Shown here: piece by piece, positions 43,342-51,914 of the stretch
Layout of the letters: every line of letters begins with the position of its first letter
Position numbering within the stretch: position 1 is the first letter of the stretch
Assembly (NCBI RefSeq): GCF_900163665.1
Contig: NZ_FUIA01000019.1
Span: forward strand, 372,001 to 436,000
DNA length: 64,000 nt
DNA from: Frigoribacterium sp. JB110
GTDB taxonomy: Bacteria; Actinomycetota; Actinomycetes; Actinomycetales; Microbacteriaceae
Direction of reading: 5' to 3'
Notes under the pieces: model-generated
Told to the model about the DNA's origin: nothing
The model's database searches: none
The model's input: only the letters and a program-made list of their open reading frames with translations
Position numbers and translations under genes: made by a program

Positions 43342-45204
43342 GTGAGCGTGTCCGCATCCCGCCCTTTCCAGGTCGATCTGCGCAGCGTCGTCGATCTGCT
43401 CAGTCGCCACATCTACTCCAGCCCGCAGGTGTTCCTGCGTGAGCTCCTGCAGAACGGGCGCGACGCGATTCGTGCCAGGGCTGATGGCCATCCGGATGCC
43501 CCTGCAGGGCTGATCGAGATCGTTCCGGCCGAGGACGGGAGCACGTTCCGCTTCCGCGACAACGGCGTGGGACTCACCGCGGACGAGGCTGCTGAACTGC
43601 TCTCGACCGTCGGGCGCAGCTCCAAGCGGGACGAGCTGCTGCAGGTGCGCCGCGAGAGCTTCCTCGGGCAGTTCGGCATCGGTCTGCTGAGCTGCTTCAT
43701 GGTGGCCGACCGGATCACGGTGATCAGCCGATCGGCATCGGGCGCGCCGGCCATCGAGTGGGTCGGTGATGCGACGGGCGAGTTCCGCGTCCGCGAGCTC
43801 GACGAGGCAGCGACCGCCGAGCTCCCGATCGGCACGGAGGTGGTGCTCGTTCCTCGTCCGGATGAGGCCGCGCTGCTCGCGCGGGGTCGCGTCGCAGGGC
43901 TCGCGGAGCGCTTCGGCGGGTACCTCCCGGTGCGTGTGACGGTCGCGAACGCCGACGGCAGCCGTGACCAGGTGACCCGCCGCGCGGTCTTCCTCGATCC
44001 GGATGCGACCGATGAGGAGCGCGCCGAACTCGGCGCTGAGCTGCTCGGCCGGGAGCCTCTCGATGTGATCCCGCTTGCGGTCTCGGAGACCGGAACGACC
44101 GGCGTCGCGTTCGTGCTGCCTTTCTCGGCTCCGCCAGGCATGCGTCAGCCCAGCACGGTCTATCTCGGCCGGATGCTCGTGAGCGATCAGCTCGATCGTC
44201 TGCTGCCGCCGTGGGCGTTCTTCGTCCGCGCCGTGATCGACACGGAGAGCCTTACGCCGACGGCCTCTCGGGAATCGTTCGTCGAGGACGTCTCGCTCGA
44301 GATCACACGCGAACGACTCGGCGACGCGCTGCGCGCGTGGATCATCCGGCTCTCCCGCGATGAGCCGTGGCGGTTCCAGGAGTTCCTGTCGGTGCACCAG
44401 ATGGCGCTGAAGGCCATGGCCGTGCACGACGACGACCTCGCCCGCGCCGTGCTGCCGTGGCTGACGCTCGAGACGTCGCGGGGCACCCACACGGTCGACG
44501 AGCTCACGACATCCGGCGGCGAACTGCGCTATGTCGAGACGGTCGACGAGTTCCGCCAGATCGCCGCGGTGGCCGCCGAGGACGCCCCCGTCGTCAACGC
44601 GGGCTACTCGTACGACGCCGACCTGCTGAGGCGGCTGCCGGCTCTCACCGGGGCACGAGTGACCCGGGTGCGCGTGGATGATCTGCTCGATGAGCTGAGC
44701 CCGCCTCCGCTCGACGATCTCGACGCGGTGCGCGCCCTCGAACAGCGGGCACGCACCGCGTTGGCCGAGACGCGCGCCGATGTGATCGTCCGCGCGTTCT
44801 CGCCGGAGAGCGTGCCGGGGCTGTGCGTCGCCGACCCCGAGACGATCAGGCGCCGCGAGCTCGATGACGCGAAGGAGCAGGCATCGGATTCGCTGTGGGG
44901 AGATGTGCTCGGCGACGTCGGCGCCATTCTCGACTCACGGCGCCGTGGCGAAGCACGCACGCTGGGCATCCGGCTCTGTCTGAACTGGTCGAATCCGCTC
45001 GTGCGGCAGATCGCGTCGATCGACGACGGCCTCGTCTTCGACAGGACCACGAAGCTCGTGTACGTGCAGTCGCTGCTGAGCTCGCACCGGCCGCTCACGG
45101 CCGCGGACCGTGCCATGCTCACCGACGCGCTCGGTGACATGGTCGCTCTCAGCGCCGGTGTCACGAACGGAATCGACGTCTTCGGAACAGAGGGAGATCG
45201 GTGA
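43342..45204 (+). CDS. HSP90-family GHKL ATPase
   Basis: A 620-residue protein. The N-terminal GHKL ATP site is complete: FLRELLQNGRDAI gives Glu34 and Asn38 of the family numbering, FRDNGVGLT the Bergerat G1 box, and FLGQFGIGLLSCF the glycine-rich lid. The middle domain (TEVVLVPR onward, with PLDVIPLAV and SRESFVEDVSLE) is recognisable but shorter than in HtpG, and there is no MEEVD tail. A GTG at 43348 is an alternative start. It is translationally coupled (GTGA) to a large TPR protein, reminiscent of the eukaryotic HSP90/TPR partnership. Clients unknown. Confidence 0.9.
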   Translation: MSVSASRPFQVDLRSVVDLLSRHIYSSPQVFLRELLQNGRDAIRARADGHPDAPAGLIEIVPAEDGSTFRFRDNGVGLTADEAAELLSTVGRSSKRDELLQVRRESFLGQFGIGLLSCFMVADRITVISRSASGAPAIEWVGDATGEFRVRELDEAATAELPIGTEVVLVPRPDEAALLARGRVAGLAERFGGYLPVRVTVANADGSRDQVTRRAVFLDPDATDEERAELGAELLGREPLDVIPLAVSETGTTGVAFVLPFSAPPGMRQPSTVYLGRMLVSDQLDRLLPPWAFFVRAVIDTESLTPTASRESFVEDVSLEITRERLGDALRAWIIRLSRDEPWRFQEFLSVHQMALKAMAVHDDDLARAVLPWLTLETSRGTHTVDELTTSGGELRYVETVDEFRQIAAVAAEDAPVVNAGYSYDADLLRRLPALTGARVTRVRVDDLLDELSPPPLDDLDAVRALEQRARTALAETRADVIVRAFSPESVPGLCVADPETIRRRELDDAKEQASDSLWGDVLGDVGAILDSRRRGEARTLGIRLCLNWSNPLVRQIASIDDGLVFDRTTKLVYVQSLLSSHRPLTAADRAMLTDALGDMVALSAGVTNGIDVFGTEGDR

Positions 45205-47975
45205 GCACCGCACCAGAGGCAGAACGGATCCTCGACCGGATCGAGCAGGGAGAGCTCGCCGCTCAGGCGCAGGAAGAGGTCGCCAGGGCCGTACGGCTGG
45301 CCGACGAGGCCGACGCCGACGACACGTCGTACCGCGCCCGCATGCTGCAGACCGATATCGCGCACTGGCTGAACGACTCCGACACGATGCTCTCCTCGTT
45401 CGCGTGGTGCGTCGCGAAGCACGACTCCGATCCCGCGCGCTTTCCGATCGCGCGGGCGGACGATGGGCCGGATCTGCTGTTCCAGCACAAGTGGATCGCC
45501 GGGCTGCTGGCCGGCAACAGCCGCTTCCCGATCGCCCGCATCGATCAGGTCCTCGGCGACATGGAGCGGCGCTTCCGCGAGGCGGGGCTGAGCCAGAACG
45601 GCGTGCACCAGGCGCGACGCGACGTGGCCATCGCGCTCGGCGACTACGAGGCTGCTGAGCGGCATATGACGGCGCGGGAGCTCGCGCCGCGCGACGACTA
45701 CTCGCACTGCGAGGCGTGCCAGCGGTCCACGGATGCCGGGTTCGCGTCTCTGCAGGGTGACGACGAGCAGGCGCTGCGGCTGTGGCAGGAGATCCATGAA
45801 CGGGATCTCTCCTGCGGGGAGGAACCGGAGTTCGCCGACGCACAGGCGCTGCTGCCGCTGCTGCGTGCAGGCAGAGGCGACGAGGCGATGATCGTGCACG
45901 CCCGCAGCTACCGGGCGGCGCGCACCAACCCAGACGCGATGTCGATGGTGCGCTTCCACCTCGAGTTCTGCGCGGTGACCGGCAACGTCGAGCGCGGTCT
46001 CGAACTGCTGCAGCGGCACTTGGGCGGGTTCACCGTCGACGCGTTCTCGGATCAGCACCACATGGGCGTGCTGCGTTCGATCGCGGTGCTGCTCGACGCC
46101 GCGGTCGAGGCAGGTGCCGGCGAACGCGAGCTCGTCGGATCCGACGGCGAGAACATCGAGCGCCTGTTCGGCGAGCGGAAGCGCGTGCACACGGTGAGCG
46201 AGTTCCGCGACCGCGCCTGGAGCGTCGCAGAGCGCATCGGCGGCGCCCTCGACGAACGCAACGGCAACGATCGCTGCGCCAGCGACCTCACCGCCGCGCG
46301 CGGGCTTCGCACGGAACGGTACGACCTGCCCTTCTCTGATGCCGAGGCGTATGCGCCGCTGGCGTCGGCGCATCCGGAACCGTCCGATGCCCGCGGGTGG
46401 CTGATCGAAGCACGGCGCTTGGTGGCGGGCCATCACCTGTCGCGAGCGGATGAGGCCGCGGCGCGCGGTGTGCAGACCGCGACGCCGGATGCCGCCCCTC
46501 CCCTGCACACGGTGCGCGTGTGGGCGGCGCTGAGCGACGACGACGAGACGGCAGCCGCGGCGCATCACCGGGCACGCGTCGCTGCGATGCGCGAGGCCGG
46601 ATGGCACGACTACGCCGACGCCGAGGAGCGGCTCGGGCTGAAGATGCTCGGCAACGCATCGCGCGACGACGTCGACGAGATCGCCGAGGAGATCGAACGC
46701 GCCAGGTCGCACGGCAGCGACCCCTCACTGCTCGTCGATCTGCTGATCACGTTCGCCGCCACCCAGTTCGAGGCTCCGGAGACGCCGACCGGCGGCGTGG
46801 AGGCTGCCCTCGCCGCCGTGCGCGAGGCGGCGCTGACCCTCCCCGACGACGACAAGAACATGCTGTGGCCAGGGCTCGTCGACGCCCATCTCGAGGCCCT
46901 CACGCGCGCGGAGCTGTTCGAGGAGGCAGGCGAGGTCGCCGCTCTGGCGCTCGAGGACCCGCGCGCCGCAGATGCCGTGATGCTCACCGCCAGGCGGGTC
47001 GTCACGATCTCGATGGCGTCGAAGGCGCGCTTCGACGAGGCGGCGACCGCGAGCGAGGGGCTCATCGTCGACGCCGCGCGCGCCGAGGATCCCGTCGCCG
47101 TCGGCAACTCCGCCATGCTCGCCGCGCAGATCTATGCCGACCTCGGCCGACCTCGCGAGGCGAGCGCCCGCGCCGCGTACGCGATCCGGAGCTTCGAGCA
47201 GGTGGGGCAGGCGCTTCCCGGCCAGCGGCACACGCTGGCGTCGCTGCAGCTCGATGCGGGGCAGGCGCAGGCAGCGCTGGAGAACTTCCAACTCGCGTTC
47301 GACGCCATGCACGAGTCGGGCGAGGAGGATCCCGTCGTCCTCTCGCGTGTCGCGAGCGGGCTCGGCCGTGCCGCGTCGGAATGCGGTGAGCTGGCGGTCG
47401 CGTACCGCGTCTGGACGTGGGCGGCCCGCGTCGCGGAGGACGCAGAGGTCTGGGACAGGGCGGCATCCGTGACACTCGACGTGGCGTCTCTGCTGCACGA
47501 CGTCGACGATGAAGACGCGGTCGTCACCGCGGCGGAGGGTATGGAACTCGCCATGCGCTCAGGCGTTCCCGCACTGCTGGCACGCGCACAGCAGCTGCAC
47601 GGCTGGTTCACCGCCGGCACCGGTGACGCGGTCGGCGTCGCGGTGCTCGATGAGGCGATCGGCACAGCGGAGGCCGCCGAGCTGTGGGAGAGGGCGCTGG
47701 ATGCGCGCATCTCCCGCGGCAGGGCGCTGCTCGCGCTCGACCGCCACGACGACGCGATCGGCGCGCTGCGCGAGGCCGCGGAAGCCGCCGAACGGCACGA
47801 CATGCCGCAGTTCGCGCGACTCGCCGACATCCATCGCGCCACCGCGCTCACGGAAGCGGGGCGCACAGACGAGGCAGCCGTGGTCTACCGCGAACTCATC
47901 GACCGCCTCGACCCCGCCGACGATTCCGGCATCCGCGACGCCGCGCGCAGCGCCCTGGCGGAGCTGGGCGGGTAG
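45201..47975 (+). CDS. Large TPR-repeat protein coupled to the HSP90-like ATPase
   Basis: A 924-residue, almost entirely helical protein with many degenerate tetratricopeptide-type repeats from about residue 20 to the C-terminus; clearer ones include ALENFQLAFDAMHESGEEDP, ALDRHDDAIGALREAAEAAE and ALTEAGRTDEAAVVYRELID. A patch CEACQRSTDAGFASL near residue 175 interrupts the pattern. There is no signal peptide or membrane segment. The GTG start overlaps the ATPase stop by 4 nt, so the two are made together and probably bind one another. A co-chaperone or substrate-adapter role is inferred. Confidence 0.88.
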   Translation: MSTAPEAERILDRIEQGELAAQAQEEVARAVRLADEADADDTSYRARMLQTDIAHWLNDSDTMLSSFAWCVAKHDSDPARFPIARADDGPDLLFQHKWIAGLLAGNSRFPIARIDQVLGDMERRFREAGLSQNGVHQARRDVAIALGDYEAAERHMTARELAPRDDYSHCEACQRSTDAGFASLQGDDEQALRLWQEIHERDLSCGEEPEFADAQALLPLLRAGRGDEAMIVHARSYRAARTNPDAMSMVRFHLEFCAVTGNVERGLELLQRHLGGFTVDAFSDQHHMGVLRSIAVLLDAAVEAGAGERELVGSDGENIERLFGERKRVHTVSEFRDRAWSVAERIGGALDERNGNDRCASDLTAARGLRTERYDLPFSDAEAYAPLASAHPEPSDARGWLIEARRLVAGHHLSRADEAAARGVQTATPDAAPPLHTVRVWAALSDDDETAAAAHHRARVAAMREAGWHDYADAEERLGLKMLGNASRDDVDEIAEEIERARSHGSDPSLLVDLLITFAATQFEAPETPTGGVEAALAAVREAALTLPDDDKNMLWPGLVDAHLEALTRAELFEEAGEVAALALEDPRAADAVMLTARRVVTISMASKARFDEAATASEGLIVDAARAEDPVAVGNSAMLAAQIYADLGRPREASARAAYAIRSFEQVGQALPGQRHTLASLQLDAGQAQAALENFQLAFDAMHESGEEDPVVLSRVASGLGRAASECGELAVAYRVWTWAARVAEDAEVWDRAASVTLDVASLLHDVDDEDAVVTAAEGMELAMRSGVPALLARAQQLHGWFTAGTGDAVGVAVLDEAIGTAEAAELWERALDARISRGRALLALDRHDDAIGALREAAEAAERHDMPQFARLADIHRATALTEAGRTDEAAVVYRELIDRLDPADDSGIRDAARSALAELGG

Positions 47976-48039
47976 GGGCGTTCGAGCCTTCCTGACGATC
48001 CGGGCCATCGCCTGCCCATGGGGCGCGCCGTCACGGCTT

Positions 48040-49227
48040 CTACTGAAGCGTCAGCTCACTTTCCAGCGGTCCTCGCGAGTACGCGTCTGAGTGGTCGAGG
48101 ATCCGTTTCTCGGGCAGAATGAACGGTTCGCCGAAGGTGTGGTCCCACTCGGTCGGATCGAACCGGCCGAACCCGCTTGTTGTATAGAAGGTCAGTTCCT
48201 CCACGAGTATCCGACCTTCTGCGATGCAGAGGTCAACGCGGACGTGTGGGAAGGGCGCCGACAGCTTCCTGCAGATCTCAACCAACTCGTCGAAGAGCTC
48301 CGGCTTTGGAATGGGGTACTGCGCGTTCTTCTTACGTCGGGTGAACGGCAGCAGGTTCCAGTCCATGTCGTAGTTGTTGTATGTGTTGGGTACACCGGGT
48401 GCGCTGTCCCTGGCGACGGTGATGAACGCCGGCTCGCCATCGAAGCAGAAGAACTTGTACTCGAACTCCTTTCCTTCGATGAGTTCCTCTGCGATGATGC
48501 GGGGCTCGATGTCCTTGTATCCCCAATCGAACGTGTGGTAGTAGACGTTCTCCCACGGCTGTATCCAGGAACTGGTGCGCAGCCTCATCTCGTCGACGTT
48601 CAGCGCGTTCTTATCGCGAACGAGTTGCACGTGGCGGCTTCCGCTGCCCCAGTTCGACTTGATGACGAACTTTTCAGGGAGGGCGTCGAAGTCAATGGCT
48701 CGACCACTCTCCCACACCCCGATCAAGGGGATCACGTACCGTTCGCCCACGGTTTCGGCGACATAGTCTTTGAACTTGTACTTGTCGATGCACGCCGTGA
48801 TGAGCGGATCCTGGTAGTAGAGCTTGTACCAGTTCGTCTTCTCGTTGAAGGTCTCGGGGTCGTCGAGGTTGGGAAAATACTTCAGCGCTCTCATGCACTG
48901 CTTCTCGATGAACCACTTCTTCTGTTCCAACGAGAACTCTCGATCGACGATGTACGTGAACATCCGAAATTGGTCGTAGAATGCGGGTTTGTCCACGCGC
49001 TGCTGCAGACGCTCGACAGTCCTTTTCAGGATCCGGATCTCTGGGAGCGTCAGACCCTTGAGCGCGTCTACTCGCCCGTTCACCCGCGACAGGCGGTCGC
49101 TTGCCTGAGACAGACTGCTGCTGAGTCGCGAGGCTCGGGAATCCAGTCGCGTGACGTCCTTGGATATGCCGAGCTTCGAGCGGAGCAGCTGGCGCAGTCG
49201 CGTCTTCAGTCGATCGAGAAGATTCAA
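48040..49227 (-). CDS. TupA-like ATP-grasp protein (surface glycan or peptide conjugation)
   Basis: A 395-residue protein. The first 100 residues contain a coiled coil (around LDSRASRLSSSLSQASDRLS). The rest is a TupA-like ATP-grasp domain: KYFPNLDDPETFNEKTNWYK, KFVIKSNWGSGSRHVQLV (ATP-binding Lys region), IAEELIEGKEFEYKFFCFDG and VRVDLCIAEGRILVEELTFY (metal ligands). Relatives lie in teichuronopeptide and polysaccharide clusters. Base composition is clearly lower in GC than the neighbours, with AT-rich codons, suggesting recent transfer. The TTG at 49227 is chosen because promoter-like AT-rich hexamers lie at 49260-49282; the start is uncertain. Confidence 0.82.
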   Translation of the reverse strand: MNLLDRLKTRLRQLLRSKLGISKDVTRLDSRASRLSSSLSQASDRLSRVNGRVDALKGLTLPEIRILKRTVERLQQRVDKPAFYDQFRMFTYIVDREFSLEQKKWFIEKQCMRALKYFPNLDDPETFNEKTNWYKLYYQDPLITACIDKYKFKDYVAETVGERYVIPLIGVWESGRAIDFDALPEKFVIKSNWGSGSRHVQLVRDKNALNVDEMRLRTSSWIQPWENVYYHTFDWGYKDIEPRIIAEELIEGKEFEYKFFCFDGEPAFITVARDSAPGVPNTYNNYDMDWNLLPFTRRKKNAQYPIPKPELFDELVEICRKLSAPFPHVRVDLCIAEGRILVEELTFYTTSGFGRFDPTEWDHTFGEPFILPEKRILDHSDAYSRGPLESELTLQ

Positions 49228-49623
49228 TTGATGCCGTGTTTCTATAGGTGTGCGGTGACAGCATATACAGGATAACAGTATACCGAGCGACACCGTAGCA
49301 GCTCTGACTATACGGAGCGAAGTCAGGCCGCGTTCCGAGCGCGAGCGGACGAACGGGCGAGATCGGGATGTTCGCGGCCTCGACACGGTCCATGATGCCC
49401 GCCAGCGCGCGGACATCTCGCCGTATCCGTCGCGGCCCCGGGGACGCCTGTCCATTCATCGATGCGAGGGAGCGCCGCTCCGCAACGGTGCAGCGCACAC
49501 TGACTCGCCGAGCAGACTCAGCAGGATCGGCCGGGACGCGTCATGGGCACCCGCCGAGCGACGATCCCGTTGCCAAGCGATCGTCTCGGTCGTGTGCCCA
49601 CCGATTCGACGCCTGATCGCGGA
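49228..49623. other. 396-base intergenic region
   Basis: The first 90 bases are AT-rich and on the minus strand show TATACT (49282-49277), TATCCT (49274-49269) and TATGCT (49265-49260), the probable promoter of the ATP-grasp gene. The remainder is GC-rich with no open frame of protein-like composition. I see no RNA gene in it. Confidence 0.6.
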
Positions 49624-50205
49624 CTAGCGCAGCTCGAGCCGAAGGTCTGCGAGCGCGGCCGGATCATGGGAGGCGATGTGTGCGCGTTCCTGCGCCGCCC
49701 AGCGCTCCCAGTGCGGCGCGTAGGTCTCGCCGTCGCGAGCCAGAGCTCGCTCCCGTCGCGACACCTCAGGTGCGTCCAGCCAGACGGTCAGATCGGCGAG
49801 CTCTTGCGCGTGCGGGGTGAGCGCGCCCGCGCCCTCGACGATCAGCGCGGTGTCCGGCGCGATGCTGACGCTCGCGCCGGGTGATCCGGCGTTCCAGTCC
49901 CAGCGGCGGAACTGCCCCGCTCGTCCTGCGGCGATCGGTGCCAGGATGCCGTCGGCGACGATCGTGCTCGCGGACGCGAGGCCGTCCCACCCCGGATAGA
50001 AGTCGTCGAGCGCGATCAGGCGCGGCGTCTTCTGGCGGGGCCACGCGTCGCGAAGCCGCGCCGCGATGGTCGTCTTCCCCGAGCCGCTTCGCCCGTCGAT
50101 GACGACTCTCGGAAGGGCGACGTCCAGGGCGCACACGCGCCGGAGCACGGTGTCGAATGCGACATCGAACGATGCCGCGAAGGCGTCGCTACTTCTTGAG
50201 GGCAC
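49624..50205 (-). CDS. Uridine kinase-like P-loop NTPase
   Basis: A 193-residue P-loop kinase of the nucleoside/phosphoribulokinase type. VVIDGRSGSGKTTIAARL is Walker A, LIALDDFYPGWDGL the acidic substrate loop, and TALIVEGAGAL the Walker B region. It lacks the extra domains of full uridine kinase, so the substrate is uncertain; relatives are annotated as uridine kinase or simply ATP-binding protein. The GTG start overlaps the GerW-like gene by 17 bases, so the two are co-transcribed. Confidence 0.82.
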   Translation of the reverse strand: MPSRSSDAFAASFDVAFDTVLRRVCALDVALPRVVIDGRSGSGKTTIAARLRDAWPRQKTPRLIALDDFYPGWDGLASASTIVADGILAPIAAGRAGQFRRWDWNAGSPGASVSIAPDTALIVEGAGALTPHAQELADLTVWLDAPEVSRRERALARDGETYAPHWERWAAQERAHIASHDPAALADLRLELR

Positions 50206-50509
50206 GGATGATCTTGCGCAGGGCGCGCCCGGCCACGCAGATCACCGGAACCGATACCGCCAGCAGTGCGATGAGGTTCGGCTCGAAGCGCAGCCCCTCC
50301 GGTCGGCGCACGTAGACGCCGAGCGGCATGGAGATGCTGCCGCCTCCGCCGCCTGCACCCTTGCCCTCTTCGTCGCCGCCGCCGAAGCCCGACCACGCGG
50401 CTGCCACCGGGACGATCGTGACGCCGTCGACTTCCTGCTTCTCGCCGTAGACGGCGTTCACGCCGGCACGGTTCGTGATCTTGCCGAGTTCCAGTGCGAT
50501 GTTGGGCAT
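50189..50509 (-). CDS. GerW/YtfJ-like small membrane-associated protein
   Basis: A 106-residue protein. VNAVYGEKQEVDGVTIVPVAAAWSGFGGG, then a Gly-rich run, then SISMPLGVYVRR follows the GerW (YtfJ) domain pattern; here the core is best seen in VTIVPVAAAWSGFGGG. A hydrophobic helix at residues 81-96 near the C-terminus, followed by basic residues (ALRKIIRALKK), anchors it in the membrane. In Bacillus the family is linked to spore germination, which does not apply here. A TAGGTT -10 six bases before the ATG marks a leaderless transcript. Confidence 0.72.
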   Translation of the reverse strand: MPNIALELGKITNRAGVNAVYGEKQEVDGVTIVPVAAAWSGFGGGDEEGKGAGGGGGSISMPLGVYVRRPEGLRFEPNLIALLAVSVPVICVAGRALRKIIRALKK

Positions 50510-50515
50510 GCCTCC

Positions 50516-50521
50516 AACCTA
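50516..50521 (-). promoter_or_regulatory. -10 hexamer, leaderless start of the 50509 gene
   Basis: TAGGTT on the minus strand, six bases before the ATG at 50509. Confidence 0.5.
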
Positions 50522-50564
50522 CTCCGGATCGCCGAGATTCGCCCTCACCGACGTCCTGCTCGCC

Positions 50565-51815
50565 TCAGTCCGACGTCTCCGGCGGTCGTGGCGGCGCATG
50601 CAGCGCCCCTCGCCCGAGGAAGGTCGCGCGCGTGAGCGCCCCCGCCCCGAAGCGCGCGACGGCATCGTCGAGTGCTCCCTCGGCGCGGCGCCAGTCCTGA
50701 TCCTCGTCCCACAGCGCCAGCGCAGACGACCCCGCGGGCTGGAGACGCTCCGCTCGCACGCCGATCAGTCGCACCGGATCGTGCCTCTCCACGGCGGCGA
50801 ACAGCTCGCGCGCTGATTCGCCCAGGCGCTGGCCGAGGTCGGTCGGCTCGGCCAGCGCCTGCGAGCGCGTGATCGTGGTGAAGTCGGCGAAACGCACCTT
50901 GATGGCCGCTCCGGCCGCTTCCAGCCCGGCCCGGCGCAGACGCACCGCCACACGGTCGGCGAGACGCAGCAGCTCGGCGCGCAGGGCATCGGCATCGCGC
51001 ACGTCGTCGGCGAAGGTCTCCTCGTGGCTGATGCTCTTCTCGACCCGCTCCGTCTGCACCTCGCGCGGATCATCGCCCAGGGCGAGCTCCGCCACCCTGC
51101 GCGCCCCCGATTCGCCGAGCGCTCTGGCGAGCACGTGCTGCGGTGCCCTGCGCACGTCTTCGATGGTGCGCACGGCCCGCGCTTCGAGCGCCTCCGCGGC
51201 CTTAGGTCCGACGCCCCAGATCGTGCGCACCGACAGCGGCGCGAGAAAGTCGGCCGTCTCGTCCGCTGGCACGATCAGCAGGCCGTCGGGCTTCGACATC
51301 GTCGAGGCCATCTTCGCCACGTGCTTCGTCGCGGCGACGCCGACGCTGCAGACCAGCCCGGTCTCCTCCGTCACCCGGCGTCGGATCATCCGAGCGATCT
51401 CGCCTGGACTGCCCCATAGTCTCCTGGCCCCGCGCACGTCGAGGAAGGCCTCGTCGATCGACAGCGGTTCGACCAGCGGCGTGATCTGCCGGAAGATGTC
51501 CATCACCTGGGCCGATGCCTCGCGATACCGCTCGAAGCTCGGCGGCACCACGGTTGCGCGCGGGCACAGTTGCAGCGCCCGTGCCATCGGCATCGCCGAG
51601 CGCACCCCGTACCGGCGCGCCTCGTACGACGCGCTCGAGACGACAGAACGGCCATCCGGCGCCCCGATCACGACCGGCTTGCCCGCAAGCGACGGGTCGT
51701 GCAGCACCTCCACGGCCGCGAAGAACGCGTCCATATCGATGTGCAGGATGCCCGTGCCGGAGTCGTCGGCATCCGGCGCAGACACGCGCCTGCCGCTGCC
51801 GTCCGATCGCCCCAT
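50565..51815 (-). CDS. dinB: DNA polymerase IV (Y family)
   Basis: A 416-residue translesion polymerase. ILHIDMDAFFAAVE and PLSIDEAFLDV hold the catalytic Asp and Glu residues, and SYEARRYGVRSAMP is the fingers motif. The thumb (IWGVGPKAAEALEARAV) and little-finger domains are complete. There is no obvious beta-clamp motif at the extreme C-terminus by eye. About 22 residues precede the conserved core. GGGAG lies nine bases before the ATG. No LexA-type box was recognised upstream. Confidence 0.95.
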   Translation of the reverse strand: MGRSDGSGRRVSAPDADDSGTGILHIDMDAFFAAVEVLHDPSLAGKPVVIGAPDGRSVVSSASYEARRYGVRSAMPMARALQLCPRATVVPPSFERYREASAQVMDIFRQITPLVEPLSIDEAFLDVRGARRLWGSPGEIARMIRRRVTEETGLVCSVGVAATKHVAKMASTMSKPDGLLIVPADETADFLAPLSVRTIWGVGPKAAEALEARAVRTIEDVRRAPQHVLARALGESGARRVAELALGDDPREVQTERVEKSISHEETFADDVRDADALRAELLRLADRVAVRLRRAGLEAAGAAIKVRFADFTTITRSQALAEPTDLGQRLGESARELFAAVERHDPVRLIGVRAERLQPAGSSALALWDEDQDWRRAEGALDDAVARFGAGALTRATFLGRGALHAPPRPPETSD

Positions 51816-51845
51816 GCTCTTATTCTCCCCGCGCCCGGCAGCTCA

Positions 51846-51896
51846 GGTGCGGGAAAGCGCCGCCATTCTCGTGGGAAAGCGGCGTTTTCCCGCACC
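51846..51896 (-). terminator. Hairpin between gatB and dinB
   Basis: An 18-bp stem with one G-T pair (51846-51863/51879-51896) and a 15-base loop. The loop side repeats the motif TGGGAAAGC. It lies after the gatB stop and before dinB, both on the minus strand. Confidence 0.6.
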
Positions 51897-51914
51897 CGAG
51901 CGACGGGGCGCGGA

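Noticed and set aside
44604..46712. Open frame of 702 codons antisense to the HSP90-like and TPR genes
   Set aside because: Composition is typical of antisense GC-rich sequence; the sense genes have recognisable domains and coupled starts.
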